The position numbers and the translations under genes were made by a program. Source: Desulfamplus magnetovallimortis (GTDB taxonomy: Bacteria > Desulfobacterota > Desulfobacteria > Desulfobacterales > Desulfobacteraceae). Taken from it: a stretch of 64,000 nt of DNA. The notes under the pieces were generated by a model, which was given only the letters and a program-made list of their open reading frames with translations, did not search any database and was not told where the DNA came from. Shown in pieces: positions 44,379-52,892 of this stretch (position 1 is its first letter; every line of letters starts with the position of its first letter). The stretch lies in NCBI RefSeq assembly GCF_900170035.1, contig NZ_LT828542.1, positions 229,994 through 293,993 on the forward strand, read 5' to 3'.

Positions 44379-45731
44379 ATGTCTAACATAATACTTATTG
44401 GAATTAACCACAACACAGCGTCAGTAGAGCTTCGGGAAGCCCTTGCATTTACAAGGGAAGAGATCATTGCAACCTTGCAAACACTCAAACAGAACAACAG
44501 AGTAAAAGAGGCACTGATTTTTTCCACATGCAACCGCATGGAAATACTGTTTATTCCGGAACAATCCTGCAATCCAGAATGCTCATGCAATATGGATAGT
44601 GACAGAGATGCCAGAAGCATAACTGATACAGACTCAATGATAAGTTTTCTTGGTGAGACCAAAAAGATATCACCAGAAAAATTCAGGAGTTCACTTTATA
44701 TTTACAGCAACAGTGAGGCTGTAAAACACATTTTCAGGGTCGCATCAAGTCTGGACTCCATGATTGTCGGTGAACCTCAGATACTTGGACAGGTCAAATC
44801 CGCATATCGAGACACTGTTGAAGCCAATGCATCAGGTGTTATCATAAACCGCCTTATGCACAAGGCATTCAGCATTGCAAAAAAAATAAGACGGGAGACA
44901 GGTATTGGTGATAACGCTGTTTCCATAAGTTATGCAGCAGTTGAACTTGCCAGCAAAATTTTCAGTGATCTCAGTCAGCGCTCTGTCATGCTACTTGGTG
45001 CAGGTGAGATGGCCGAAATTGCAATTGAACATCTGATTTCCCACGGAGTCGAAAGCATAATTGTAGCAAACAGGACTTTTAAAAATGGAGTTGCTGTTGC
45101 AGAAAAGTTCAATGGAAAGGCAATAACCTTTGACGAGCGTCTTGATGCACTAAAGGATGTTGACATAATAGTAAGCTCAACCGGCGCAACTGACTATGTT
45201 CTCACAAAAGCACATCTTAAAAAAGCCATGCAGCTTAGAAAACATCGTCCTCTTTTTTTGATTGACATTGCAGTACCAAGGGACATTGATCCCGGAATCA
45301 ATAAAATAGACAATGTCTATCTTTATGATATTGATGATCTTCAAAATATTGTTGACGACAATATGGATGAAAGAAAAAAGGAGGCTGTCAAAGGTGAAAG
45401 ACTGGTTGAAGAGGCTGTTATAAAATTTCAGAAATGGATTGACAGCCTTGATGTGGTTCCCACCATTGTTGACATAAAAAACAAAATTGATACGATTGCT
45501 AAATCAGAAGCAGAAAAAACCCTTGCTTCCCTTGACCTTAATGATTGGCAAAAGGAGGCCATTGAGCGGATGCTCCAGGCTGTAAGCAGCAAAATAATGC
45601 ATGACCCCATACGTTTTCTGAAAAACACCGGCTGCCATCGGGATGACTCATTTTACATTAATGCAGCAAGGCAGTTATTCAACTTAGACAATGGCCTTGC
45701 CCTTCCGGATACAACCAAAACTGAAATATAA
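44379..45731 (+). CDS. hemA: Glutamyl-tRNA reductase
   Basis: A 450-residue enzyme that reduces glutamyl-tRNA to glutamate-1-semialdehyde, the first committed step of C5 tetrapyrrole synthesis. The catalytic segment is ALIFSTCNRMEIL with nucleophile Cys51. The tRNA/catalytic domain continues with VFRVASSLDSMIVGEPQILG, a family signature. The NADPH domain contains SVMLLGAGEMAEIAIEHLIS, and the C-terminal dimerisation helix follows. A short hydrophilic insert (about 65-90, CNPECSCNMDSDRDARS) is rich in cysteine and charged residues and is unusual. It sits downstream of met8 and the ccsA-like gene, a common grouping. Confidence 0.95.
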   Translation: MSNIILIGINHNTASVELREALAFTREEIIATLQTLKQNNRVKEALIFSTCNRMEILFIPEQSCNPECSCNMDSDRDARSITDTDSMISFLGETKKISPEKFRSSLYIYSNSEAVKHIFRVASSLDSMIVGEPQILGQVKSAYRDTVEANASGVIINRLMHKAFSIAKKIRRETGIGDNAVSISYAAVELASKIFSDLSQRSVMLLGAGEMAEIAIEHLISHGVESIIVANRTFKNGVAVAEKFNGKAITFDERLDALKDVDIIVSSTGATDYVLTKAHLKKAMQLRKHRPLFLIDIAVPRDIDPGINKIDNVYLYDIDDLQNIVDDNMDERKKEAVKGERLVEEAVIKFQKWIDSLDVVPTIVDIKNKIDTIAKSEAEKTLASLDLNDWQKEAIERMLQAVSSKIMHDPIRFLKNTGCHRDDSFYINAARQLFNLDNGLALPDTTKTEI

Positions 45732-46045
45732 CATATATGATAGATACCCTATCTTTACCGTGAAAATGACTATCATTTTTATATTTGGGGGTGCTTGATA
45801 CGTAATCAATCATGCCCGTTTAAACATTTCATCAATTGGTTTACTCTAAAATTGGTGTACTCTAAAACACAACATACATGACGGATACCTGCTGCATTCA
45901 AATGGATCAACCATGAGGGTTTAGACTTTTGGCATACAATCGAATTTAATCTTTACATTTACACTTTCGACGTGTAAAATCAGAAAATTTTTTTCCAAAC
46001 AGGCTCAACACCAATGGGCTGTCAATTAAAGTGAAGGACAAAAAA
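45732..46045. repeat. Gap with a family C unit (45758-45822)
   Basis: A reverse family C unit of the same subtype as 39968-40034 (TTACCGTGAAAATGACTATC to CAATCATGCCCGTTT). Near 45957 TTTACACTTTCGACGTGTAAA is a compact hairpin similar to the D core. The ribosome binding site of the DksA gene (AAGGA) is at about 46034-46038. Confidence 0.65.
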
Positions 46046-46408
46046 ATGGAACAAAAAGATCTGGATTTTTTTAAAGCACTCTTAACTGAAAGACTCAGCG
46101 ATCTCCTTTCTCATGCGGATTCCACTGTGACCGGCATGACCGCTCCCAAAGATAATTTTGCAGATCCAACGGACAGAGCTTCCCACGAAGCGGAAAGAAA
46201 TTTTGAACTGCGGATCAGGGACAGGGAGCATAAGTTGATCAAAAAAGTAAAACAGGCTTTGATGCGTATTGAAAACAACACCTTTGGAATATGCGAGACC
46301 TGTGGTGAGGATATTTCCACGCCAAGGCTGAAAGCAAGACCTGTCACTACCCAATGCATTGAATGCAAAACACGGGAAGAGATGATGGAAAAAGCTCTTG
46401 GCATATAA
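46046..46408 (+). CDS. DksA/TraR-type C4 zinc-finger protein
   Basis: A 120-residue protein, starting at the ATG at 46046 with AAGGA eight bases before; a GTG at 46031 is less likely. An N-terminal coiled-coil region (MEQKDLDFFKALLTERLSDL to REHKLIKKVKQALMRIE) carries the DxxDxA-like tip FADPTDRASHEAE. The C-terminal finger is CETCGEDISTPRLKARPVTT, then QCIEC, with four cysteines. Such proteins bind the secondary channel of RNA polymerase and modulate rRNA and biosynthetic promoters, often with ppGpp. Confidence 0.9.
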   Translation: MEQKDLDFFKALLTERLSDLLSHADSTVTGMTAPKDNFADPTDRASHEAERNFELRIRDREHKLIKKVKQALMRIENNTFGICETCGEDISTPRLKARPVTTQCIECKTREEMMEKALGI

Positions 46409-46827
46409 CAGCCATGGCGGATACTCACTGCAATGGTAATAATGGATACCCACTGCAATGGCAACAATGGATACCCCTGCAATGGCAACAATGGATATCC
46501 ACTGCAATGGCAACAATGGATACCCACTGCAATGGCAATATAGGAAGTCGTTTTAAAAACAGGCCGTTACGGAAACTTAGAATTTTTTTATTAACGTGGC
46601 CCTTTTTAATCCTGGAATGCGGGCGTCCAGCCCGCTTCGTTTAAATCAAAATATAAATAGCGTTCTTTCAAGGTTTGATTGTCGGGTATAAAATGCCTTG
46701 AACCTTTGAAAAGCCTTAAAAGTCACCCGACAGTTTAAACTTGAAGAAGCAATAGTTATTTCGTGCTCACCCCTTAACTGCGTAACTTTGCGGTTCCATA
46801 TTATTTTTTTAAGGAAACTCTTTCAGC
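46405..46827. repeat. Family B element with internal 24-25-bp tandem repeats, then GC hairpin
   Basis: Family B begins ATAACAGCCATGGCGGATAC at 46405 and ends AGTCGTTTTAAAAACAGGCC GTTACGG near 46570. Its middle is expanded into about five copies of a unit like CACTGCAATGGCAACAATGG ATACC (46425-46540). At 46620-46637 GCGGGCGTCCAGCCCGC forms a strong hairpin. Further on, TGTCGGGT (46691) and ACCCGACA (46728) are inverted ends of another short unit. TTATTTCGTGCTCACCCCTT is shared with the segment near 59.5 kb. No gene is seen. Confidence 0.75.
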
Positions 46828-48552
46828 GTGATTGATCTGCACATTCATTCAACTGCTTCAGATGGCTCATATTCACCACCGGAAATTCTACAGATGGCTG
46901 TAAAATCTGGCCTGACAGCCATTTCAATTACAGACCATGATACCACAGATGGTGTCAGAGAAGCCATTGAGTATGGAATTCCTCACCAGCTTGAATTTAT
47001 TACAGGTGTGGAGATAAGTGCTCATCCTCCGGCAGAATATTCTGATATGGGAACCCTTCACATTCTTGGCTACGGGTTTAGCATTTATGACCGCAATATG
47101 ATAAAAACCCTACGGAAACTGAAGAGTGCACGTCTCCATCGAAATCCCCGGATAATTGAAAAGCTGAACGATCTTGGCTTTTCCCTTTCAATTCAAGAGG
47201 TGGAAAATATCTGTGGGCCGGGCCAGATAGGACGTCCACACATTGCAAGGGCAATGCTGAAAAAAGGTTACGTATCCACTTTTGACGAAGCATTTGATCT
47301 CTACCTTGGCAAGGATAAAGCAGCTTATGTTGACAAATTCAGACTGTCGGCAAAAGAGGCCATTGATTTGATCCTTGGCGCTGGTGGACTTCCTGTACTT
47401 GCCCACCCCGGTATTATTGAACATTATTACCAGGAACATAATGACAAAACTTTATCCCTGAATAATACCTTTGAAAAAAGAGACAAACCCGTTTCCCAAG
47501 ATAATAAACCTGGAAAAAGAGACAGCTCATTACCCCCGAACAATAGTGATCTCTGCCGTCAAAATTGCCTACCACGCATAGAAAACCTTATATCGCGCCT
47601 CTCAGCCCTGGGATTGGCAGGCATTGAAGTACATCATACAGACCACACTGCCGCACAGACACAGATGTTTGAAAAAATAGCAACAAAAAAAGCACTTGTC
47701 ATGAGTGGTGGTTCTGATTTTCATGGTGATATAAAACCGGAAATATCCATGGGCAAAGGAAACGGTTCACTTAACATTGATCATGAGCTTTACAGAAACC
47801 TCTATATCTCGGTTGATCGCCAAAAACAGGAAAACCCAGCAACTGAAAAACTTGAAATCAATCTTAATCACACTTTCAAGTCAAAATCCCTGTTTCACAA
47901 TGCCCTCTACCACAGCTCCTATGTAAATGAGATGCAAAATCCTGATATTATTGATAACCAGCGCCTTGAATTTCTTGGAGATGCAGTTCTGGGACTGGCT
48001 GTCGGTCATATTCTAATGGAGAAATTTCCAGATATGAAAGAGGGAGATCTATCAAAACTTCGAGCTTCCCTTGTAAGCGAACCTGCCTTGGCATCCATGG
48101 CAAGAAAGATGGATCTGGGGCGATTTATATACCTTGGCAAAGGTGAGCGTCTCTCAAGGGGTGGTGAAAAAAACTCAATTCTTGCTGATACATTTGAGGC
48201 AATAATTGCTGCCATCTATCTTGAAACCGGATTCAAGAACACATATCAGCTTGTTGAAAACTACTTTGAACCCCAAATTGTCCAGCTCTCACTTAACAAC
48301 GAAACTGAGGATTACAAAAGCATGCTTCAGGAAATTGTTCAGGAGATGGGTGATTTCACACCATTTTATTCTGTTTCTGGAGAAAGTGGTCCTGATCATG
48401 ATAAGACCTTTGAGGTAACCCTCAAAGTATGTGGCATTGAGACACGGGGACAAGGCAAAAATAAAAAAACTGCAGAACAGAGCGCGGCTGCAATGGCCAT
48501 AGATCTCCTCAGACATGACAGCAACACCAATGAAACTGCCATTGACAAATGA
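46828..48552 (+). CDS. PHP-domain phosphoesterase fused to ribonuclease III
   Basis: A 574-residue two-enzyme fusion, GTG start with AAGGA upstream. Residues 1-330 are a PHP domain of the TrpH/YciV type: DLHIHSTASDGS (HxH), ITDHDTTDG, GVEIS, LPVLAHPG and GGSDFHG supply the metal ligands. A hydrophilic insert of about 45 residues sits at 203-247. Residues 341-574 are a complete RNase III: signature QRLEFLGDAVLGLAVG (Glu381, Asp385), catalytic ADTFEAIIAAIYLETG (Asp454, Glu457), and a double-stranded RNA-binding domain (DYKSMLQEIVQEMGDFTPFY to KTAEQSAAAMAIDLL). The frame is continuous through the linker. The next gene overlaps by four bases. RNase III processes rRNA precursors, and TrpH-type PHP enzymes act on nucleotides or as 5'-3' exonucleases. 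Confidence 0.9.
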   Translation: MIDLHIHSTASDGSYSPPEILQMAVKSGLTAISITDHDTTDGVREAIEYGIPHQLEFITGVEISAHPPAEYSDMGTLHILGYGFSIYDRNMIKTLRKLKSARLHRNPRIIEKLNDLGFSLSIQEVENICGPGQIGRPHIARAMLKKGYVSTFDEAFDLYLGKDKAAYVDKFRLSAKEAIDLILGAGGLPVLAHPGIIEHYYQEHNDKTLSLNNTFEKRDKPVSQDNKPGKRDSSLPPNNSDLCRQNCLPRIENLISRLSALGLAGIEVHHTDHTAAQTQMFEKIATKKALVMSGGSDFHGDIKPEISMGKGNGSLNIDHELYRNLYISVDRQKQENPATEKLEINLNHTFKSKSLFHNALYHSSYVNEMQNPDIIDNQRLEFLGDAVLGLAVGHILMEKFPDMKEGDLSKLRASLVSEPALASMARKMDLGRFIYLGKGERLSRGGEKNSILADTFEAIIAAIYLETGFKNTYQLVENYFEPQIVQLSLNNETEDYKSMLQEIVQEMGDFTPFYSVSGESGPDHDKTFEVTLKVCGIETRGQGKNKKTAEQSAAAMAIDLLRHDSNTNETAIDK

Positions 48553-49640
48553 CCTCTACTCCTGATTCATCTGGGTCCAAATCCTCACCCCCGCTTATTA
48601 TTCCTTTTTTTATTCCCCATGCAGGATGCCCCCACCAATGTGCTTTTTGCAACCAGTCTATAATTACAAACAAATCACAAAACTCCGGAATAACTGCAAC
48701 ATGCAGTTCAGAAGATATTAACAGAACTGTTAAAGAATTTCTTGCATATAGAGGGTCAAGGCAAAAAGTTGAACTTGCTTTTTTCGGGGGGAACTTTCTT
48801 GGCCTTAATGAACCTGAAATTAAATCCATTCTGCAGACAGGGCAAAAACTTTTCAATGAAGGCAAAATAGATGGGATACGCTTCTCCACAAGGCCTGACA
48901 CAATCACAAAAAGAACCCTTGATTTAATAACAGGGTACCCTGTCTCCACAATTGAGATAGGGGTTCAATCAATGGATAACCATGTTCTCAGAAAATCCCA
49001 ACGTGGCCACTCTTCTGAAAATACAGTCAGGGCAGCAGAGCTTTTAAAAGACTATACCCCTAATATCTCAATGGGAATGCAGATGATGGTAGGGCTTCCC
49101 GGGGACAATGATGCAACAGCCATTAATACAGCAGAAAGAATTGCTGGTCTTGAGCCGGATTTCATAAGGATCTATCCATTAGTAGTACTTGAGGGCAGCA
49201 TGATTGCCAGATGGTTTCGTCAGGGTAAGTATTATCCCATGTCACTAAAAGAGAGTGTGAACCTTGTTAAAAAAATATTTCTCATATTTGAGCAAAATGA
49301 CATAGATGTCATACGAATGGGCCTTCAGTCTTCAGATATCATGCAGGATGAAAGTATGATGATTGCAGGGCCTTGGCATCCTGCATTCGGGCATCTTGTC
49401 CACTCTGAACTATTTTTTGATCATGTCGTTGAAATAATCCAGAAAAAATTGAGTACCAGCTTTTCTGATGCAACCCACCTTAAATTAGCTGTTCACCCAT
49501 CTTCAATTTCACGTCTTCAGGGAAACAGAAAAGAGAATATAAAAAGATTAGAGACAATGTTTCCTTCAACAACCTTTCAGATAATAACTGATAAAGCCCT
49601 TGATAGAAGCAGGCACGGAATAAATGTTAATTTTTTTTGA
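48549..49640 (+). CDS. Elp3-like radical SAM protein
   Basis: A 363-residue radical SAM enzyme. HAGCPHQCAFCNQ (Cys27, Cys31, Cys34) binds the 4Fe-4S cluster. VELAFFGGNFLGLN and IEIGVQSMDNHVLRKSQRGH, then MGMQMMVGLPGDN and RIYPLVVLEGS follow the Elp3/YhcC-like order. No Elp3 acetyltransferase domain is attached. It overlaps the PHP-RNase III gene by ATGA, so the two are translated together. Related genes are commonly found next to rnc in deltaproteobacteria. The substrate is unknown; tRNA or another RNA is a plausible guess. Confidence 0.85.
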   Translation: MTSTPDSSGSKSSPPLIIPFFIPHAGCPHQCAFCNQSIITNKSQNSGITATCSSEDINRTVKEFLAYRGSRQKVELAFFGGNFLGLNEPEIKSILQTGQKLFNEGKIDGIRFSTRPDTITKRTLDLITGYPVSTIEIGVQSMDNHVLRKSQRGHSSENTVRAAELLKDYTPNISMGMQMMVGLPGDNDATAINTAERIAGLEPDFIRIYPLVVLEGSMIARWFRQGKYYPMSLKESVNLVKKIFLIFEQNDIDVIRMGLQSSDIMQDESMMIAGPWHPAFGHLVHSELFFDHVVEIIQKKLSTSFSDATHLKLAVHPSSISRLQGNRKENIKRLETMFPSTTFQIITDKALDRSRHGINVNFF

Positions 49641-49941
49641 CCATTAAAGGCATGTTTCATCTACGGCTTTACAATTTTTTAGTTGAACAGATTAAAAATA
49701 TTCCAGGCAACATCTTAACATCTTCCAATCCCAAACATCTTACCTTGCATATTCCAAAGGCATTTCCAAATCTTCTGTTTGACCACCATAAATAATAGTG
49801 CTAAAAAAGAGTGGTATTACACTACATAATGACCATAAACTCATAGACACAAACACGTCCTGGATGATATAAAAATTCCACATGATCTCTTCATATCCTC
49901 TGTGGAATTGCCCATCAGGCAAAGATAAGGCAAATTATCGA
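49641..49941. other. Gap without a gene
   Basis: Sequence between the radical SAM gene and the MoaD-like gene. It holds no recognised repeat family member, RNA or protein gene. The frame from 49882 runs into the MoaD-like gene, but its first 20 codons do not match the family. Confidence 0.4.
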
Positions 49942-50235
49942 ATGATAACAATAACATTCAACGCATTTTCCTTTTTGCAGAAAAAACTATCCAGACACAA
50001 TATACCATTTTCTAATGTCACCCTGGAAATTCCTCAAAATACAACAGTTACACAGCTTATTTCAAGGTTAAAACTTCTCAGGGAAGATGTTGAAGGTGTT
50101 TTTGTAAATGGTTCTGTTGTTCCCTTTGACACTGTAATTCAGGATGGAGACAGGGTAGGTTTTGTACCACCCGGAACCCCAGGTCCTTACAGAGTTTTGC
50201 TGGGAATTGTAAAAAAAAAGAATGAATATTCATAG
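49942..50235 (+). CDS. MoaD/ThiS-like ubiquitin-fold protein
   Basis: A 97-residue beta-grasp protein. MITITFNAFSFLQKKLSRHN opens the fold, then LEIPQNTTVTQLISRL, VEGVFVNGSVVPFDTVIQDG and DRVGFVPPGTPGPYRVLLGI follow the MoaD/ThiS pattern. The expected C-terminal Gly-Gly, which is adenylated and carries sulfur, is absent; the chain ends NEYS, so it may not be a sulfur carrier. ATG at 49942 is chosen because an AAGG lies upstream and the fold starts there. Eight bases separate it from the Spo0M gene. Confidence 0.75.
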   Translation: MITITFNAFSFLQKKLSRHNIPFSNVTLEIPQNTTVTQLISRLKLLREDVEGVFVNGSVVPFDTVIQDGDRVGFVPPGTPGPYRVLLGIVKKKNEYS

Positions 50236-50243
50236 GAGCACAA

Positions 50244-51038
50244 ATGTCTTTGTTCAAAAAAATGCTCTCCAGCGTAGGAATTGGAGCAGCAACGGTTAAT
50301 ACAGAATTATTCAATGAATCCTATACCCCCGGAGAGTCGCTTACGGGCATAATAAACATTAAGGGAGGAAGTGTTGAACAGCAGATTGATGCAATCTATC
50401 TAAAAATCAAAAGCACATTTGAAGATGAGATTGAGGTGGAGAACGAGGATGGAGAAGAGAACGAGATCAATATAACAAGAAATGCCCTTGTTGCTGAATA
50501 TAAGATATCTGAGCCATTTACTATTGGTAAAAATGAGTCTATTTCATTTGATCTTGATTTTATCCTTCCTGAAGATACTCCGGTCACAGTGGGTAAAACC
50601 CGTACCTGGGTTGAAACTGGACTTGATATCAAAATGGCTCTTGATCCTTCAGACAAGGATTATATACACGTACTTCCCCACCCTATGGTGGACGCTGTCC
50701 TCACAAGTACCATGGATATGGGTTTTGAAATATCAGAGGTTGTTTGTGAGCCTGCCCCTCCATTCATGCAGATGAGGCTCCCATTTATACAGGAATTTGA
50801 ATTAAAGCCTGTTGAGGGTCATTTTAAAACAAGACTTGACGAAATTGAACTTGTTTTCAGACCAGAGAAAGATAGAGTCGAAATATTCATGGAAGTGGAC
50901 AGAAAAGCCAGAGGTCTCTTAGGAAGCCTTTCCGAAATGATGGGCACAGATGAAAGTATGCTCCGCTTTACTCTCCACCAAAGTGATCTTGACACTATAA
51001 TCCTGAAATTAAATGATCTGATAGAAGAACATTGCTAA
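50244..51038 (+). CDS. Spo0M-family (SpoOM) protein
   Basis: A 264-residue cytoplasmic arrestin-like protein. MSLFKKMLSSVGIGAATVNT, then GESLTGIINIKGGSVEQQID and EYKISEPFTIGKNESISFDL, followed by VGKTRTWVETGLDIKMALDP, match the sporulation-control protein Spo0M. The family is widespread in bacteria that do not sporulate and its role there is unknown. AGGAG lies before the ATG. It is likely co-transcribed with the MoaD-like gene. Confidence 0.85.
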   Translation: MSLFKKMLSSVGIGAATVNTELFNESYTPGESLTGIINIKGGSVEQQIDAIYLKIKSTFEDEIEVENEDGEENEINITRNALVAEYKISEPFTIGKNESISFDLDFILPEDTPVTVGKTRTWVETGLDIKMALDPSDKDYIHVLPHPMVDAVLTSTMDMGFEISEVVCEPAPPFMQMRLPFIQEFELKPVEGHFKTRLDEIELVFRPEKDRVEIFMEVDRKARGLLGSLSEMMGTDESMLRFTLHQSDLDTIILKLNDLIEEHC

Positions 51039-51117
51039 AGCAAACAATGTAATCATAGTTATAAACGGGTGAGTTACTAAATATAAATTCCTTAACACTA
51101 TTGGAGAATTAAATTTT

Positions 51118-52668
51118 ATGAAAAATGTATTTATTGTGGCAGGGCTTGCAATATTTCTGTCCATGGGAATCATTCACCATATCCCGTGTGCCGAGGCAAA
51201 AGAGAAAGTTCTAAGAATCGGCATGGCAAAGGAGCCTGCAAAACTCAATCCGGTTTTTATCCCGGGGATTTACGGAGAAGCTGTGGCTGGCAATATTTTT
51301 GACACATTGGTATCCTACAAAGAAAATGCTTCAATGCCAACTCCACTGCTTGCTTCAAAATGGGAAATATCCGAAGATGGAAAAGAGTACACTTTCCATT
51401 TAAGGGAAGATGTAAAATTCCACAACAACGAAAAATTAACAGCAAAAGATGTAAAGTTCACCCTTGAAGCCATCATGGATACTGCCAATGCATCCCCAAG
51501 CAAAGAGTTTTTTGAACCTGTGGAACGCATTGAAACAGATGGTGATTTCATCATAAAGCTCCATCTTAAAAATCCATATGCCCCATTGATGCTGGCTCTG
51601 GGAAGCCACACAGCAGGCATTATGCCGGCAGATCATGTAAAACAAGTCGGCATGGATGCTTTTGACAGCCACCCTGTTGGAACAGGCCCTTTTATCTTTG
51701 TTGAGTGGCTTCCTGATGAACGAATTGTTCTTAAAAAAAACCCAGGCTATTTTCTTGCAGAACCGGCCATTGACAAGGTCATTTTTCGGCCAATTCCAAA
51801 ACCTGAAGTCATGGCAGCAGAAATTGAATCAGGCGGGATCGACATTGCCCAGAATCTTTTGCCACAGGATATCAGCCGCCTTGAAAAAGAGGGGAACCTC
51901 AATGTCATGACCATTGCGGGCCTTGGCAACTCATACCTTGGCTTTTCCTATAAAAAGGCACCCTTTTCAGATCCCCGTTTCCGAAAGGCTGTATATCATG
52001 CAGTTCCTTTTGATGCTGCCATAAAAGGCATATGGAAGGGGGTAGGAGAACGAAGCTACTCATGGATTCCAGATGGCGTCTTCCCATTTGATACTGAATA
52101 CATGAAATCAAGGGCACTGCCCCATGACAAGGAAAAGGCTGAAGAGTATTTCAATGAGCTTAAAAAAGAGGGAATTTTACAAGATGGATTTGAATTTTCT
52201 ATCTATACATCCCAGAATCCCCATCGTGTAAAAATAGCAACAGTCGTTGCAACTGAACTTAGAAAATATGGCCTTAAAGCAAAGGTGGAATCCCTGGAAT
52301 GGGGAACTCTGTTTCCTATCCTCAAAAATGACTCGGGCTGCTATATTATGGGCTGGGGATCTGTACCTGATCCTGATCGCTGGACATACAAAATTTTTCA
52401 CAGCGGCTCCACAATGAATTTTTCAAAATATGAGCTGCCTGAAATAGATGAGGCACTTGACCTTGGACGAAGCCTTGTCAGCAGCAAACAGAGGGGTGAA
52501 CAGTACATAAAGGTTATGAGAAAGGCACTTGGAGAAGATTACATCCATATTCCCCTGGTATTTAAAAGCGTTACTGTGGTAACTGGCAAAAATATTGAAG
52601 GATTCACACCGTCTCCACAGGATTATTTTCACCTTGTAACCGAAAAACGCAATGTAACTGTAAATTAA
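51118..52668 (+). CDS. dppA: Peptide ABC transporter substrate-binding protein
   Basis: A 516-residue periplasmic binding protein of family 5 (DppA/OppA). The signal peptide ends near PCAEAKEK. The mature protein has LRIGMAKEPAKLNPVF, then LLASKWEISEDGKEYTFHLR, EDVKFHNNEKLTAKDVKFTL and HPVGTGPFIFVEWLPDERIV, the classical pattern. It delivers di- or oligopeptides, or possibly nickel or sugar peptides, to the permeases encoded next. The gene is separated from dppB by 224 bases containing a palindrome. Confidence 0.88.
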   Translation: MKNVFIVAGLAIFLSMGIIHHIPCAEAKEKVLRIGMAKEPAKLNPVFIPGIYGEAVAGNIFDTLVSYKENASMPTPLLASKWEISEDGKEYTFHLREDVKFHNNEKLTAKDVKFTLEAIMDTANASPSKEFFEPVERIETDGDFIIKLHLKNPYAPLMLALGSHTAGIMPADHVKQVGMDAFDSHPVGTGPFIFVEWLPDERIVLKKNPGYFLAEPAIDKVIFRPIPKPEVMAAEIESGGIDIAQNLLPQDISRLEKEGNLNVMTIAGLGNSYLGFSYKKAPFSDPRFRKAVYHAVPFDAAIKGIWKGVGERSYSWIPDGVFPFDTEYMKSRALPHDKEKAEEYFNELKKEGILQDGFEFSIYTSQNPHRVKIATVVATELRKYGLKAKVESLEWGTLFPILKNDSGCYIMGWGSVPDPDRWTYKIFHSGSTMNFSKYELPEIDEALDLGRSLVSSKQRGEQYIKVMRKALGEDYIHIPLVFKSVTVVTGKNIEGFTPSPQDYFHLVTEKRNVTVN

Positions 52669-52709
52669 AATAATGCACTGTCAAGACTTAATTTAGGATT
52701 ATCTGCAAC

Positions 52710-52737
52710 GTAGAGACAAGGCATGCCTTGTCTCTAC
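52710..52737. repeat. Perfect 28-bp palindrome (family E)
   Basis: Both arms read GTAGAGACAAGGCA and its complement, with no central loop. Related copies are at 58228-58251 (with one mismatch and shorter left arm) and 60362-60386. It lies between dppA and dppB and may act as a transcription attenuator that lowers expression of the permeases relative to the binding protein. Confidence 0.9.
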
Positions 52738-52892
52738 AATTAAACGAACCCTAATTGGTAGTGTCATAAAAGTGTTGATATCTTTTTGTGAAAGCCCTAC
52801 TGAATCAAGGTTTGTGAAGAGTTCATCAACATATTTGGGACACCACCCCCTAATTTTTAGCTTTGACAATGCACTAAGCTCATGGAGAGACA

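Noticed and set aside
46082-46527. Minus-strand frames opposite the DksA gene and the tandem repeat
   Set aside because: Repetitive translations antisense to a well-supported gene.
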